From Silvimonas soli (GTDB lineage Bacteria > Pseudomonadota > Gammaproteobacteria > Burkholderiales > Chitinibacteraceae): a stretch of DNA of 64,000 bases. Below, piece after piece: positions 16,621 through 25,389 of this stretch. The notes beneath the pieces were generated by a model. It had not been told where the DNA came from. It was given only the letters and a program-made list of their open reading frames with translations, and made no database searches. A program made the translations under genes and the position numbers. The stretch spans positions 1,550,001-1,614,000 of the forward strand of contig NZ_CP106736.1 of the NCBI RefSeq assembly GCF_030035605.1, read 5' to 3'. The stretch's first letter is position 1, and the number at the start of each line of letters is the position of its first letter.

Positions 16621-16666
16621 ATTGTTTGGGCTCGCAATCTGGCGTGTTGCGGCCTACCCAAACAAT
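16621..16666. repeat. Ten-base inverted repeat after the MFS gene
   Basis: ATTGTTTGGG (16621-16630) and CCCAAACAAT (16657-16666) are perfect complements with 26 bases between. It could be a weak terminator or the edge of a lost element; no T-run follows. Confidence 0.4.
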
Positions 16667-16690
16667 AAATCAATGCCCTCAGCCCCTTTT

Positions 16691-16909
16691 TTACGTCCTG
16701 TTTCGCAGGCACGGTTCATACATCTTTTTGCCAGATCCGCAGCTACATTTGCAAAGGATTAAATGGCCGTCAATCGTAAACACGTGCGTACGTTTTCGCT
16801 GGTCATGACTAGCTGGACAATAAGTCCACGCAAGTGCGGCCTTTCTTTTATTTTGTGGAAAACTTACAAAATTTGAGCTAAAACCAGCAAAACTGCTAGA
16901 TATATCAGT
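16691..16909 (-). pseudogene. Remnant carrying a SEC-C zinc-motif C-terminus
   Basis: A stop-to-stop reverse frame ends with CKCSCGSGKKMYEPC followed by seven residues and TAA at 16691. The core CxCGSGKKxxxxC is the SEC-C zinc-binding motif found at the end of SecA and of small SEC-C proteins. There is no ATG in frame; the nearest ATG (reverse, just upstream) lies in another frame, and a GTG at 16783 has no ribosome site. The usual fourth ligand after the last Cys is Leu. I read it as the decayed tail of a SEC-C protein, though a very small real protein cannot be excluded. The rest of 16589-17210 shows no gene. Confidence 0.45.
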
Positions 16910-17210
16910 TTACAACTTACGCAAAATACTACTAAACACTTACCCGACAGTAGCAAAAAAAATACAGTTCCCCGCTGTTTGGGAAGCTGATTTGTCAAAC
17001 AATGACCCGCTCAGGTAGTAATTAAGCAAACAATGATATTTGAAATTGATGCCTTATTACGGGTAGCGCATTTAAGCGTTTAACTACTCGATTGGCCTGT
17101 TTCTCAGATATTTGATCCGGCCTTGGTCATGCTCGCCCCACATCGGGACGATCCGCAGCACATCGTCGATCCATCGTCTGTGTATAAAAACTGTTCTGGG
17201 AGGAGTCCCC

Positions 17211-18533
17211 ATGTTTAACCGGCAGAGCAAAGAACTGGCATTGCAGCAGGACCAGAAAATCAAGTTGCAAGACGCTTTCCTGACAGCCCTGGACCGGTCC
17301 ATGGCGGTGATCGAATTCACGCCGGATGGCACCATTCTCTGCGCCAATGACAATTTCCTGAAAACCACGGGTTACGAGCGATCCGACCTGGTCGGCAAGC
17401 ATCATCGGGTGCTGTGCGAGCCGGGTTACGCGAGCAAACCGGAATACGCCGACTTCTGGCGACAACTGGCGGCGGGCAAGTTTTCTTCCGGGCGCTTCAA
17501 ACGGGTTCGCCGCGATGGGCAACCGATCTGGCTGGAAGCCACTTACAACCCGATCTTTGACGACCAGCACCGGGTCATCAAAGTGGTGAAGTTTGCCCAG
17601 GACATTACCAGCCAGATCTCGGCGCAAGAGAGCCAGCGCAATATGCTCAGCGCCATTGATCGTTCGATGGCCTCCATCGAATTCAATCTGGATGGCACCA
17701 TCATTACCGCCAACGATAACTTTCTGCACGCCACGGGTTATCGGCTGGATGAAATCAAAGGCCAGCATCACCGCCTGTTCTGTGATCCGGATTACCGCAA
17801 CAGCGTGGAATATGCCGAGTTCTGGCGTACGCTCAATCGCGGCCAGTTTGTATCTGGCCAATTCAAGCGCATGTCCAGGAATGGCAACGTATTGTGGATG
17901 GAAGCCACCTACAACCCGATTTTCGATACCGAAGGCAAACCGTACAAAATCATCAAGTTTGCCAACGACATTACCGAACGCGTGCTGCAGCAAGAAGCCG
18001 ATGCCCAGAATGCGCGCCACGCCTATCAGATTTCTGAAGAAACCGACGCGGTGTCTGAGCAAGGCAAGCAGGTGATCCAGCATGCGGCGCAAGAAATGCA
18101 CGGCATTGCCAACACGGTGCAAAGCGCGTCAAAGCTGATCGAGGAACTGGGCGTTAAATCCAGCCACATCAGCAGCATCGTCAATACCATTAAAGAAATT
18201 GCCGACCAGACCAATCTGCTGGCTCTGAATGCCGCCATTGAAGCCGCCCGCGCGGGCGAGCAAGGGCGTGGTTTTGCGGTGGTGGCGGATGAAGTACGCA
18301 AGCTGGCCGAACGCACCGGCGTATCAACCACCGAGATTGCCGGGATGACCAGCAAGATTCAGGAAGGCACCCGCTCGGCCATTCTGAGTATGGAAGCCTG
18401 TGTAAACCAGGCCAACGATGGCGTGACGCTGGCCAATCAGGCAGGCGATGCCATTATTCGCATCAGCGAAAGCTCCAAGCAGGTGGTACGCGTGATCCGC
18501 GAGTTTTCGTCGGTGAAGACTGCAAAAATCTGA
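17211..18533 (+). CDS. Soluble methyl-accepting chemotaxis protein with two PAS domains
   Basis: 440 residues from ATG 17211 after a strong GGAGGAG ribosome site. There is no membrane helix. Two consecutive PAS domains (about 20-140 and 142-262) are near duplicates: each has FxxDGTIxxANDNFL, TGY, HHR(V/L)xC and the ending WLEATYNPIFD or WMEATYNPIFD. The rest is a signalling domain whose hairpin tip matches the family core (NTIKEIADQTNLLALNAAIEAARAGEQGRGFAVVADEVR... in shorter form than membrane receptors). The layout is that of BdlA/Aer-2-like cytoplasmic receptors, which sense redox, oxygen or FAD/haem-bound ligands. No cofactor-defining residue could be assigned. Confidence 0.92.
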   Translation: MFNRQSKELALQQDQKIKLQDAFLTALDRSMAVIEFTPDGTILCANDNFLKTTGYERSDLVGKHHRVLCEPGYASKPEYADFWRQLAAGKFSSGRFKRVRRDGQPIWLEATYNPIFDDQHRVIKVVKFAQDITSQISAQESQRNMLSAIDRSMASIEFNLDGTIITANDNFLHATGYRLDEIKGQHHRLFCDPDYRNSVEYAEFWRTLNRGQFVSGQFKRMSRNGNVLWMEATYNPIFDTEGKPYKIIKFANDITERVLQQEADAQNARHAYQISEETDAVSEQGKQVIQHAAQEMHGIANTVQSASKLIEELGVKSSHISSIVNTIKEIADQTNLLALNAAIEAARAGEQGRGFAVVADEVRKLAERTGVSTTEIAGMTSKIQEGTRSAILSMEACVNQANDGVTLANQAGDAIIRISESSKQVVRVIREFSSVKTAKI

Positions 18534-18568
18534 CGGGCTATCTAACAGATATACATGGCGGATATACA

Positions 18569-18594
18569 AAGAGGCATCCACGGATGCCTCTTTT
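18569..18594 (+). terminator. Terminator after the PAS chemoreceptor
   Basis: AAGAGGCATC (18569-18578), a 4-nt CACG loop, and GATGCCTCTT with two further T form a 10-bp stem and short T-run. It lies between convergent genes and its A-rich left flank would also serve the DHA2 transporter. Confidence 0.8.
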
Positions 18595-18621
18595 GCTGTC
18601 TGCCTGCAATGCCCGCTGCAA

Positions 18622-20004
18622 TCACCCGCGTTGCGCCATTTCGCTCCCGGCGTCATGCGGCAACTTGCGCGTGACCGGAATCGACAGGATCGAGAACAAT
18701 CCGATCACCAGAAATGCGGGCCAGAAGTCAGACTCCTGAATATGCGTGTGCCCTTGCAGATGATTGGATAACTGCAGTGCCATCCCCGCCACAATCACCC
18801 CCAGCCCCAGCGACAACTGCTGCACCACGCTGGCCAGACTAGTGGCGCGGCCGGCGTCTTCACTGCGGATATCGGCATAGACAATCGAGTTCAGGCAGGT
18901 GAACTGCAGCGACGGGAAGAACCCGCCCAGTGCCACCACCACCAGCATCACCATGATCGAGGTGTGGCTGTTAAACAGGCCGAAGGAAGCCAGCGCCAGG
19001 CCGGCCAGCAGCGCATTGACCATCAACACCTGGCGAAAGCCCCAGCGCTTGAGCACACGCGGCCCCAGGCTTTTCATGAATAGCGCGCCAAAGGCCGAAG
19101 CGCAGGTAATCGCGCCGGATTGAAAAGCATTCATGCCCATGCCTTCCTGCAGTGCCAGCGGCAGCAAAAACGGCACCGAGCCCAAACCAATCCGGAACAG
19201 GGAACCACCCAGCACGCTGGCGCGAAAAGTGGGTATCTGCAAAAAGCGTGGGTCAAGCAACGGATGCTCCGCGTGCAACGCTTGCCGAAAGTACAGCCAC
19301 AGCACGATCACGCCAACCAGCGTCATGCCGATAGCCCATTCCACCGGCACCAGATGGCTACCCAGCAGCGCCAGACCCAACATGGTGAACGAACTACCCA
19401 GCGCAGACACGATGAAGCCACGGACATCCAGCGGCTCCGGCGAAGCCTCACGCGTGTTGCTGATAAAGCGTCCTGCCAGATACAGACCCAGCAAGCTGAC
19501 CGGGATGTTCACGAGAAAAATCCAGCGCCAGTGAAAATACGTGGTGATAAATCCACCCAATGGCGGCCCGATCACCGGCCCGAACAATGCGGGCATGGTC
19601 AGATAGCCAATGGCTTTAACCAGATCGGCACGCGGTATCGCCCGGAAGATGATGATGCGCCCGACCGGCACCATCATCGCCCCGCCCATACCTTGCAAAA
19701 AACGTGCGCCGACAAAGGCTTCCAGCGAACTGGAAACCGCGCACAGCAAGGAGCCCAGCATGAAAATGCCAATGGCAGAACGGAACACAGTGCGCGCGCC
19801 AAAGCGGTCGGCCACCCAGCCACATACCGGAATAAACACACCCAAGCCGACGACATACGCGGTGAGTGCCAGTTTCAGGGTAATGGGGCTTTGTCCAAGA
19901 TCGCGGGCCAGTACCGGCAGCGAGGTGGAGATCACCGTGGCGTCCATGTTTTCCATGAACAAGGCACAGGCGACGATAAGCGGAATAATGAAGGGACGAT
20001 GCAT
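18622..20004 (-). CDS. DHA2-family MFS drug exporter (EmrB/QacA type)
   Basis: 460 residues from the ATG at 20004; a GTG at 20025 would add seven residues. About 14 membrane helices. Family landmarks: MENMDATVISTSLP in helix 1 (the DHA2 start with its membrane Asp), GWVADRFGARTVFR as motif A, GRFLQGMGGAMMVPVGR-like motif B segment, and the antiporter motif C region FGPVIGPPLGG. These transporters exchange protons for lipophilic drugs or fatty acids. No membrane-fusion partner or regulator is adjacent. Confidence 0.92.
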   Translation of the reverse strand: MHRPFIIPLIVACALFMENMDATVISTSLPVLARDLGQSPITLKLALTAYVVGLGVFIPVCGWVADRFGARTVFRSAIGIFMLGSLLCAVSSSLEAFVGARFLQGMGGAMMVPVGRIIIFRAIPRADLVKAIGYLTMPALFGPVIGPPLGGFITTYFHWRWIFLVNIPVSLLGLYLAGRFISNTREASPEPLDVRGFIVSALGSSFTMLGLALLGSHLVPVEWAIGMTLVGVIVLWLYFRQALHAEHPLLDPRFLQIPTFRASVLGGSLFRIGLGSVPFLLPLALQEGMGMNAFQSGAITCASAFGALFMKSLGPRVLKRWGFRQVLMVNALLAGLALASFGLFNSHTSIMVMLVVVALGGFFPSLQFTCLNSIVYADIRSEDAGRATSLASVVQQLSLGLGVIVAGMALQLSNHLQGHTHIQESDFWPAFLVIGLFSILSIPVTRKLPHDAGSEMAQRG

Positions 20005-20153
20005 GACCAAAGCCGGAGGCACCACCGATCAAGTGGTACCGCATTGTAGCGATTGGTCTGATATGTCAGGGTAACAGGCTGTAAGTTTGCACAGAGATAC
20101 AGTTAACGGCTGGCCGGACAATAACGACGCATTATCCGGCAGCCCGCAGACCG

Positions 20154-21086
20154 TCAGCTTTGCAGTTCGGCCTCGAACCAGGCTTCAAGCCCACCCGCCA
20201 GCGGCAAAGCGCGGGTCCAGCCCATGCCGCGTAATTGCTGGGCAGCGGCCACAGCCGAGACATCATTGGGACAGCTGCAGTAGAGCACCACGTCCCGGTC
20301 CTGCAGCAGAATCGACGTGGCAGTGTCGATCTCTTTCAGGCCGATCAGATAAGCGCCAGGAATCACCCGTGGGTCCAGCGAACGCCCTTCCGCCGAGCGT
20401 ACATCGATGATTACCGGATCGGTACCGGCAGCAATGGCTGCCTTTAATTGCGCCACCGAAATGCGTGGCATTTCTTCCGACAATTCTGCTGCGTGACGGC
20501 GTTTGATCACCCGGCCGATGAGATAAACCACCACCAGTGCCGCCAGCGACCAGATGGCGCCCTCGCCTAATTGCTCCAGCACAGCGAGGACCAGATCAAG
20601 CTGATTGCTGAACAGGGCACCCAGCCCGAGAAACACGACCGCCCAGAAAATGGAGGCCGCCACATTCCAGCGCAAAAACGCCGGTAATGACCAACCCAAC
20701 GCGCCCGCCAGTGGCGGAGCTACGGCGGAAATCCCCGGTACGAACTTCGCCGCAAACAGCGACAGCCCGCCCCATTTCACAAACAGGGTTTCGCTTTGCC
20801 GCACACACACATCGGCCGACAAAGACACTTTACAGATCACGCCCAACACGCGCCGACCCAGACGGCGCCCGGCCATAAACCAGACCAGATCACCCAGCGC
20901 GCCACCCACGGTCGCGGCCAGCAGCAAACCCAATGCCATTTCACCAGACGCAGTTGCCAATGCGCCCACCATCACCAACAGCGGCGCAGCGGGCAGCGGC
21001 AAGCCCGCCCGCGAAATCAGCGTCACCAGAAAAGTCAGCGGTAATGCGTACTGCTGGGTCCAGCCCAGCAAAAAATGGATGTTCAT
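20154..21086 (-). CDS. DedA-family membrane protein fused to a rhodanese domain
   Basis: 310 residues. Residues 1-200 are a DedA/VTT domain with five or six hydrophobic segments and the core motifs GDLVWFMAGRRLGRR and FAAKFVPGISAVAPPLAG, including the conserved Arg. After a short basic linker (VIKRRHAAE) residues about 210-308 form a rhodanese domain: IDVRSAEGR, then the active-site loop YCSCPNDVS with the catalytic Cys, ending GGLEAWFEA. DedA proteins flip undecaprenyl phosphate or phospholipids; the rhodanese part would be cytoplasmic and may bind or relay sulfur. The fusion is widespread in betaproteobacteria but its purpose is unknown. Confidence 0.88.
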   Translation of the reverse strand: MNIHFLLGWTQQYALPLTFLVTLISRAGLPLPAAPLLVMVGALATASGEMALGLLLAATVGGALGDLVWFMAGRRLGRRVLGVICKVSLSADVCVRQSETLFVKWGGLSLFAAKFVPGISAVAPPLAGALGWSLPAFLRWNVAASIFWAVVFLGLGALFSNQLDLVLAVLEQLGEGAIWSLAALVVVYLIGRVIKRRHAAELSEEMPRISVAQLKAAIAAGTDPVIIDVRSAEGRSLDPRVIPGAYLIGLKEIDTATSILLQDRDVVLYCSCPNDVSAVAAAQQLRGMGWTRALPLAGGLEAWFEAELQS

Positions 21087-21333
21087 TGGGTCACAGGGTG
21101 AGATTCATGCACAGACCAGCTATCGCGGTGGTTTATGCATCGATCATACGATTTTCCACTATTTACTGAGACATTTGTGGGCGGGCTGTGCGAACGCAAG
21201 ATCATGCGCCGACTACTGGCTGGTCTGAAAGACCGCCGGTCATCCGCATTGCAGCAATTGGCCGGGTATGGCCGGGCAGGAGAAGGTCACAAACTGAAGA
21301 GCGTTGGCCTGGTTGGCCCGGGGAGACCGGAAA

Positions 21334-21361
21334 GACCGTCGTGTTCGAGCACACGACGGTC
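21334..21361 (-). terminator. Eleven-base-pair hairpin, likely reverse-strand terminator
   Basis: GACCGTCGTGT (21334-21344), loop TCGAGC, ACACGACGGTC (21351-21361), perfect pairing. On the reverse strand it is followed by TTT, so it may end the DUF2917 transcript that stops at 21480. A related short palindrome (GACCG-C-CGGTC) with the same flanks lies near 21228. The remainder of 21087-21479 holds no gene. Confidence 0.5.
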
Positions 21362-21479
21362 ATCCAGATTATCAGTTATCGAATGCGCCACAGCTTGGGC
21401 GGGCTAACCAGTTCACTGCAGACCATCTGACGATGTTTGCAGAAGGTATTTGAAATCGCGGCGACCCCAGCCAAGGCGA

Positions 21480-21854
21480 TCAAAGGCGAAATGAAGTGGC
21501 CAAAGTCACCGTTTGCCGCAGCCAACCGTAACACCGCGCGGGCAGGCGGATGGCCTTGATTTTGTTCCACAGCACCAGACTCTGGGACTTGGGCTCCTGA
21601 AAGCCAATGCAGCGCAGCTCCGTGCCGCCCACCGCATACAAGGTGGACCACCCCTCTTCCTGCATGGTGTAGAAGTCTCCCGACTTCAGATAACGCGGCA
21701 CTTGATATACCTCTTCCGCCAGCCAGCGTGGCGCTTCGGCCAGGTGCAGATGCCCGGATAACACGTGCAGTGCCATGCCTGGGCGACTATGAAACTGGAA
21801 AGTCTGGCCATTGAGCATTTCGATAGTCAGAAAAGATTCGGGAAGGCGCGACAT
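21480..21854 (-). CDS. DUF2917-like small protein
   Basis: 124 residues with AGGAG before the ATG. The core pattern, a beta strand LTIEMLNGQTFQF, then GMALHVLSGHLHLAEA and YLKSGDFYTM, resembles the DUF2917 family of short cupin-like proteins. No signal peptide or membrane helix; the C-terminus is basic and hydrophobic. The gene diverges from a MocR-type regulator with 176 bp between, an arrangement seen for many DUF2917 genes, so the regulator probably controls it. Biochemical role unknown. Confidence 0.65.
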   Translation of the reverse strand: MSRLPESFLTIEMLNGQTFQFHSRPGMALHVLSGHLHLAEAPRWLAEEVYQVPRYLKSGDFYTMQEEGWSTLYAVGGTELRCIGFQEPKSQSLVLWNKIKAIRLPARCYGWLRQTVTLATSFRL

Positions 21855-21959
21855 GCTGGCAATCTCCTGCGGTGGGATATGCCATACAGATTAAGGAATA
21901 GCACCGCCGCCCCACAGGTACACACGCTGATTTTGCGCAACGAAACAAGACCAGAACAG

Positions 21960-21999
21960 TGCATCTGTTTCGATGCAGATCAGGAAAATCTGTATCTGT
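21960..21999 (+). promoter_or_regulatory. Candidate MocR operator repeats
   Basis: TGCATC-N6-GATGCA (21960-21977) is a perfect dyad, and ATCTGT occurs as a direct repeat at 21963-21968, 21988-21993 and 21994-21999, all in the DUF2917/MocR intergenic region. MocR proteins commonly recognise direct and inverted repeats of this size between themselves and a divergent target. Assignment is inference. Confidence 0.4.
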
Positions 22000-22030
22000 T
22001 ATGCCTCCGGCGTGCACCGCAGAATGGGGC

Positions 22031-23470
22031 ATGGACCAATTGCCTATCTACCGCCAGCTCGCCAGCCACTACCGTCAGGCCATTGAAACCGGCACCTTGC
22101 GCCCCGGTGATCGTATGCCTTCAGTGCGCGCATTGATGGAACGGCATGACATCAGTCTCTCTACCGCGTTGCAAACCTGCCGCCACCTGGAAAGCCAGGG
22201 CTTGCTGGAAGCGCGGCCACGTTCTGGCTACTTTGTCTGCCATCGCTCCCGCAGTGCGCTGGCCAAGGTGCCCGATCCGATAGTGGCCCTGCCTGATACC
22301 GCGCAATACGTCGGCATCAACGAGAAAGTCTCGGCGATTCTGGCGCAGGCCATGAGCAGCAAAGTGCAGATCAACCTGGGCGTGGCGTGCGGCGCGCCGG
22401 AGTTATACCCAAACGAGGCATTGCGACAAGCTGCGGTACGGGTATTGCGCCAGCAACCGGAACTGTTCGGTAGAGCCGTGCCACGCAACGGTCACAGCAC
22501 CCTGCGCAGCGTGCTTGCCCGGCGTGCCATGGGGGCGCGCATGAATCTCACCGCCGATGACATCATCATCACCCACGGCTGTACCGAAGCGCTCAACCTG
22601 GCGCTGCGCGCCATTGCCCAACCGGGCGACATCATCGCCGTGGAATCCCCCACCTTTTACGGTGTGCTGCAGATACTGGAAAGCCTGGGCATGCGCGCGC
22701 TGGAAATCCCCACCAGCCCGGAGACCGGGATCTCGCTGGAGGCGCTGGAGCTGGCCGTGCAAACCTATGGCAGCATCAAAGCCGTGGTGGTGGTGCCGCA
22801 TTTGCAAAACCCCTTGGGCGCGATCATGCCGGAAGCCCACAAAATACGGCTGGTCAACTGGTGCGAAACCAACAATATTGCGCTGATTGAAGACGACACT
22901 TATGCGCTGCTGGCCGATAACGACAGCACCATGCCGTCGCTCAAAAGCTGGGATCAAACCGGCAATGTGATCCATTGTGCGTCACTGCACAAAACACTGG
23001 CGCCAGGCATGCGCGTGGGCTGGATTACCGCAGGTAAATGGCGCAGCCGCGTGGAAATGCTCAAATACGCTCATTCCCGCCCCAATGAAGCGTTGTCACA
23101 ACTGGCTGCCGCCAGTTTTCTGGGGTCGGGCGAGTTCGAGCGTCATTTGCGGCGCCTGCGCACCCATCTGCGTACGCAACGCCTGCAAGTCGCCCAAGCC
23201 GTCGCTGGGTACTTTCCCGAAGGCACCCGCCTGACCGTGCCGGAAGGCGGCTTTGGCCTGTGGGTAGAAATGCCCGAAAAACGCAACTCGCAAGCTGTGT
23301 TTGAGACAGCCCTTAAAGCAGGCATCCGTATTGCGCCGGGAGTGATGTTTTCCAACTCGCAGCGCTTCAATTCGTTTTTGCGGATCAGCTGCGGCACGCC
23401 GTATAACAGCGAGCTGGATCAGGCGATGCGCAAGTTAGGGGCCATTGTGGAGAAGTCGCCAGCAGGTTGA
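22031..23470 (+). CDS. MocR-type GntR regulator with aminotransferase domain
   Basis: 479 residues from ATG 22031 (the frame is open further upstream but that region is the operator). Residues 1-75 are a GntR winged helix (IYRQLASHYRQAI, GDRMPSVRALMERHDISLSTA); the remainder is a fold-type I aminotransferase domain with DDIIITHGCTEALNLA, the LQNPLGAIM loop, IEDDTYALL and the PLP lysine in SLHKTLAPGMRVGW. Such proteins use PLP binding as a sensor and rarely catalyse. The divergent DUF2917 gene is the probable target. The clade is the PLP-dependent regulator often named YdcR-like. Confidence 0.9.
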   Translation: MDQLPIYRQLASHYRQAIETGTLRPGDRMPSVRALMERHDISLSTALQTCRHLESQGLLEARPRSGYFVCHRSRSALAKVPDPIVALPDTAQYVGINEKVSAILAQAMSSKVQINLGVACGAPELYPNEALRQAAVRVLRQQPELFGRAVPRNGHSTLRSVLARRAMGARMNLTADDIIITHGCTEALNLALRAIAQPGDIIAVESPTFYGVLQILESLGMRALEIPTSPETGISLEALELAVQTYGSIKAVVVVPHLQNPLGAIMPEAHKIRLVNWCETNNIALIEDDTYALLADNDSTMPSLKSWDQTGNVIHCASLHKTLAPGMRVGWITAGKWRSRVEMLKYAHSRPNEALSQLAAASFLGSGEFERHLRRLRTHLRTQRLQVAQAVAGYFPEGTRLTVPEGGFGLWVEMPEKRNSQAVFETALKAGIRIAPGVMFSNSQRFNSFLRISCGTPYNSELDQAMRKLGAIVEKSPAG

Positions 23471-23488
23471 GCGGGGTTAGGCCCAGTT

Positions 23489-24706
23489 CTACGCCGCCAG
23501 CAACGCTTCCGCCACGCCCACCGGCGCATTCCGGATAACCACCTGCGGCGTGGCATGCCAATCCGCACATTTCTGGATGGCTTTGCGTATATCCGTCAGC
23601 AAGCGCCCGCTCACCCGCACTCCCTCTTCAAGATGCAACGATTTGATCTCGAAGATACCGCTGGTTCGGTGCGCTTTGGCATCCAGCCGCCCAACCAACT
23701 TGCCGCGATTGAGTATCGGCAGGCTGAAATAGCCATATTTGCGCTTGCGCTCCGGGGTGTAGCACTCGATGGTGTAGTCGAAACCGAACAAGGCCGAAGC
23801 CCGTTTTCGATCCCACACGACGGGGTCGAACGGCGATAACAACGTGGTCACGGTCGAGGCCAACTCGCCGCTTTGGGCGGCGTCGATTTGTTCGGCCAGT
23901 TCATGATGTATCCAGGTAGCGGCCTTCCAGCCTTCAACCTGCACCGGGATCAACTCCCCCGCATCAGTCAGCGCTTGCAGGTCCGCCAGATAGGACACTT
24001 TGGGCAGGCGGTAGTAATCGGCAACCCAATCCGCGCGCACCACGCCCAAGGCGCGACAACTACGGCGGATCAGTTCAACGTGCACGGTAGCCGAATCAGC
24101 CAGATCTCGGGCATCGTCCCAGTTTTTGAGTACGCGTTCAGCCAGGTCATACACGCGATGGAAGTTGCGACGCTCGCTGACCATCAATTCGCCCGTGGTG
24201 AACAAGACTTCCAGGTGGCGTTTTTCCGGCTTCCAGTCCCACCAGCCGCTGCCCGAGCCCTCGGCCCGCGAGAAATCGGCAGCCCGCACCGGGCCACTTT
24301 CGCGGATTCGCTGCAATAGTTGGTCGATGTCAGCCTGATATTGCTGGTGCCAGTTAGCAGCGTATTTCCAGCCCATGCCGGATGGATCGAGCATGCGATG
24401 GCGCATCAGGCCGTAGTCTTCAATCGGCAGAAAACATGCCTCGTGCGACCAGTACTCGAACAATTTGCCTTCGGCCAGCAGTTGTTCCAGCCAGGTGTTG
24501 TCGTATGCACCCAGCCGACTGAACAACACCAGATAAGGGCTGCGCGCCACCACGTGGATAGTGTCGATCTGCAATTGGGCCATGCGGCGGATGGCGTCCA
24601 GCATATCCGGCTTGTTGGCTTTGCGCCGGGGTGGCGTCAGTAAGCCTTGCGCGGATAAATGCAGGGTGCGGGCAGCAGCAAGCGAGATGGTTTTCACGAT
24701 GGGCAA
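23489..24706 (-). CDS. YcaQ-family DNA glycosylase (interstrand crosslink unhooking)
   Basis: 405 residues if read from TTG 24706; GTG 24697 is an alternative, and neither has a clear ribosome site. The protein has the winged-helix-repeat architecture of the HTH_42/AlkX group: an N-terminal RMAQLQIDTIHVVARSPYLVLFSRLG block with the catalytic QxQ (Gln-Leu-Gln), EYWSHEACFLP, and the C-terminal LSPFDPVVWDRKRASALFGFDY and ERKRKYGYFSLPIL segments. E. coli YcaQ cleaves N-glycosidic bonds of alkylated bases and unhooks crosslinks made by nitrogen mustard-like agents. It converges on the MocR gene with 18 bp between. Confidence 0.9.
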   Translation of the reverse strand: MPIVKTISLAAARTLHLSAQGLLTPPRRKANKPDMLDAIRRMAQLQIDTIHVVARSPYLVLFSRLGAYDNTWLEQLLAEGKLFEYWSHEACFLPIEDYGLMRHRMLDPSGMGWKYAANWHQQYQADIDQLLQRIRESGPVRAADFSRAEGSGSGWWDWKPEKRHLEVLFTTGELMVSERRNFHRVYDLAERVLKNWDDARDLADSATVHVELIRRSCRALGVVRADWVADYYRLPKVSYLADLQALTDAGELIPVQVEGWKAATWIHHELAEQIDAAQSGELASTVTTLLSPFDPVVWDRKRASALFGFDYTIECYTPERKRKYGYFSLPILNRGKLVGRLDAKAHRTSGIFEIKSLHLEEGVRVSGRLLTDIRKAIQKCADWHATPQVVIRNAPVGVAEALLAA

Positions 24707-24761
24707 GCATCAAGACAAGAGAAGCCGATTCTACTCAATCTGCCCGAACGCACTTGGGCAA

Positions 24762-25385
24762 TTACTCGAAGCCGCGGATTCCTGTGCCGGAAAATCCCGG
24801 CAGCTCCCAGCGAAAGTGAATCGCCAGCCAGCGAATAACGAAACCGATGGCCAAAGCGATGAGCGACGCCGTGCCAGCTTCGACATCCAGCACCTGTAGC
24901 CCCATATACAAACCACCGGCAATCAGCGAAATGCTGGCATACAACTCGCGTCGCAAAACCAGTGGAATCTCGTTGCACAGAATGTCGCGCAGCACGCCAC
25001 CAAAGATGCCGGTGATCATACCGAACACCACAGCAACGGCGGGATGCACGTCGGCACCCAGCGCGATGTTGCAACCGATAATGGTAAATGCCACCAGCCC
25101 CAGTCCGTCGACCAGCAAAAACAGCATGCGCAAGCGATGGATATGCCGGGCCACGGCGGCGGTCAGTATCGCAGCCACTACGGTGAACAGCAGATATTCA
25201 GGGTTCGCCACCCAGCTGAGCGGGTAATGCCCCAACAGCATGTCGCGGATCGACCCACCGCCCAGCGCGGTGACTGTACCCACCAGGCACAGCCCGAATA
25301 AATCCATCCCGCGGCGCATGCCCATGATTGCGCCCGACATGGCTTCGGCGACAATCGCGACCAGATAAATGTAATGCAGCAGCAT
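24762..25385 (-). CDS. TRIC-type cation channel family protein (UPF0126, YicG/YadS)
   Basis: 207 residues from the ATG at 25385; the in-frame ATG at 25400 would overlap the end of the PBP1A gene by 11 bp and is possible. Seven membrane helices with an internal repeat; each half carries a glycine-rich motif, TALGGGSIRDMLLG in the first and TGIFGGVLRDILCNEIP in the second, defining the UPF0126/TRIC fold (homotrimeric potassium-permeable channels in archaeal and bacterial structures). It is probably translated with PBP1A, since the two genes abut. Confidence 0.9.
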   Translation of the reverse strand: MLLHYIYLVAIVAEAMSGAIMGMRRGMDLFGLCLVGTVTALGGGSIRDMLLGHYPLSWVANPEYLLFTVVAAILTAAVARHIHRLRMLFLLVDGLGLVAFTIIGCNIALGADVHPAVAVVFGMITGIFGGVLRDILCNEIPLVLRRELYASISLIAGGLYMGLQVLDVEAGTASLIALAIGFVIRWLAIHFRWELPGFSGTGIRGFE

Positions 25386-25389
25386 GGCT

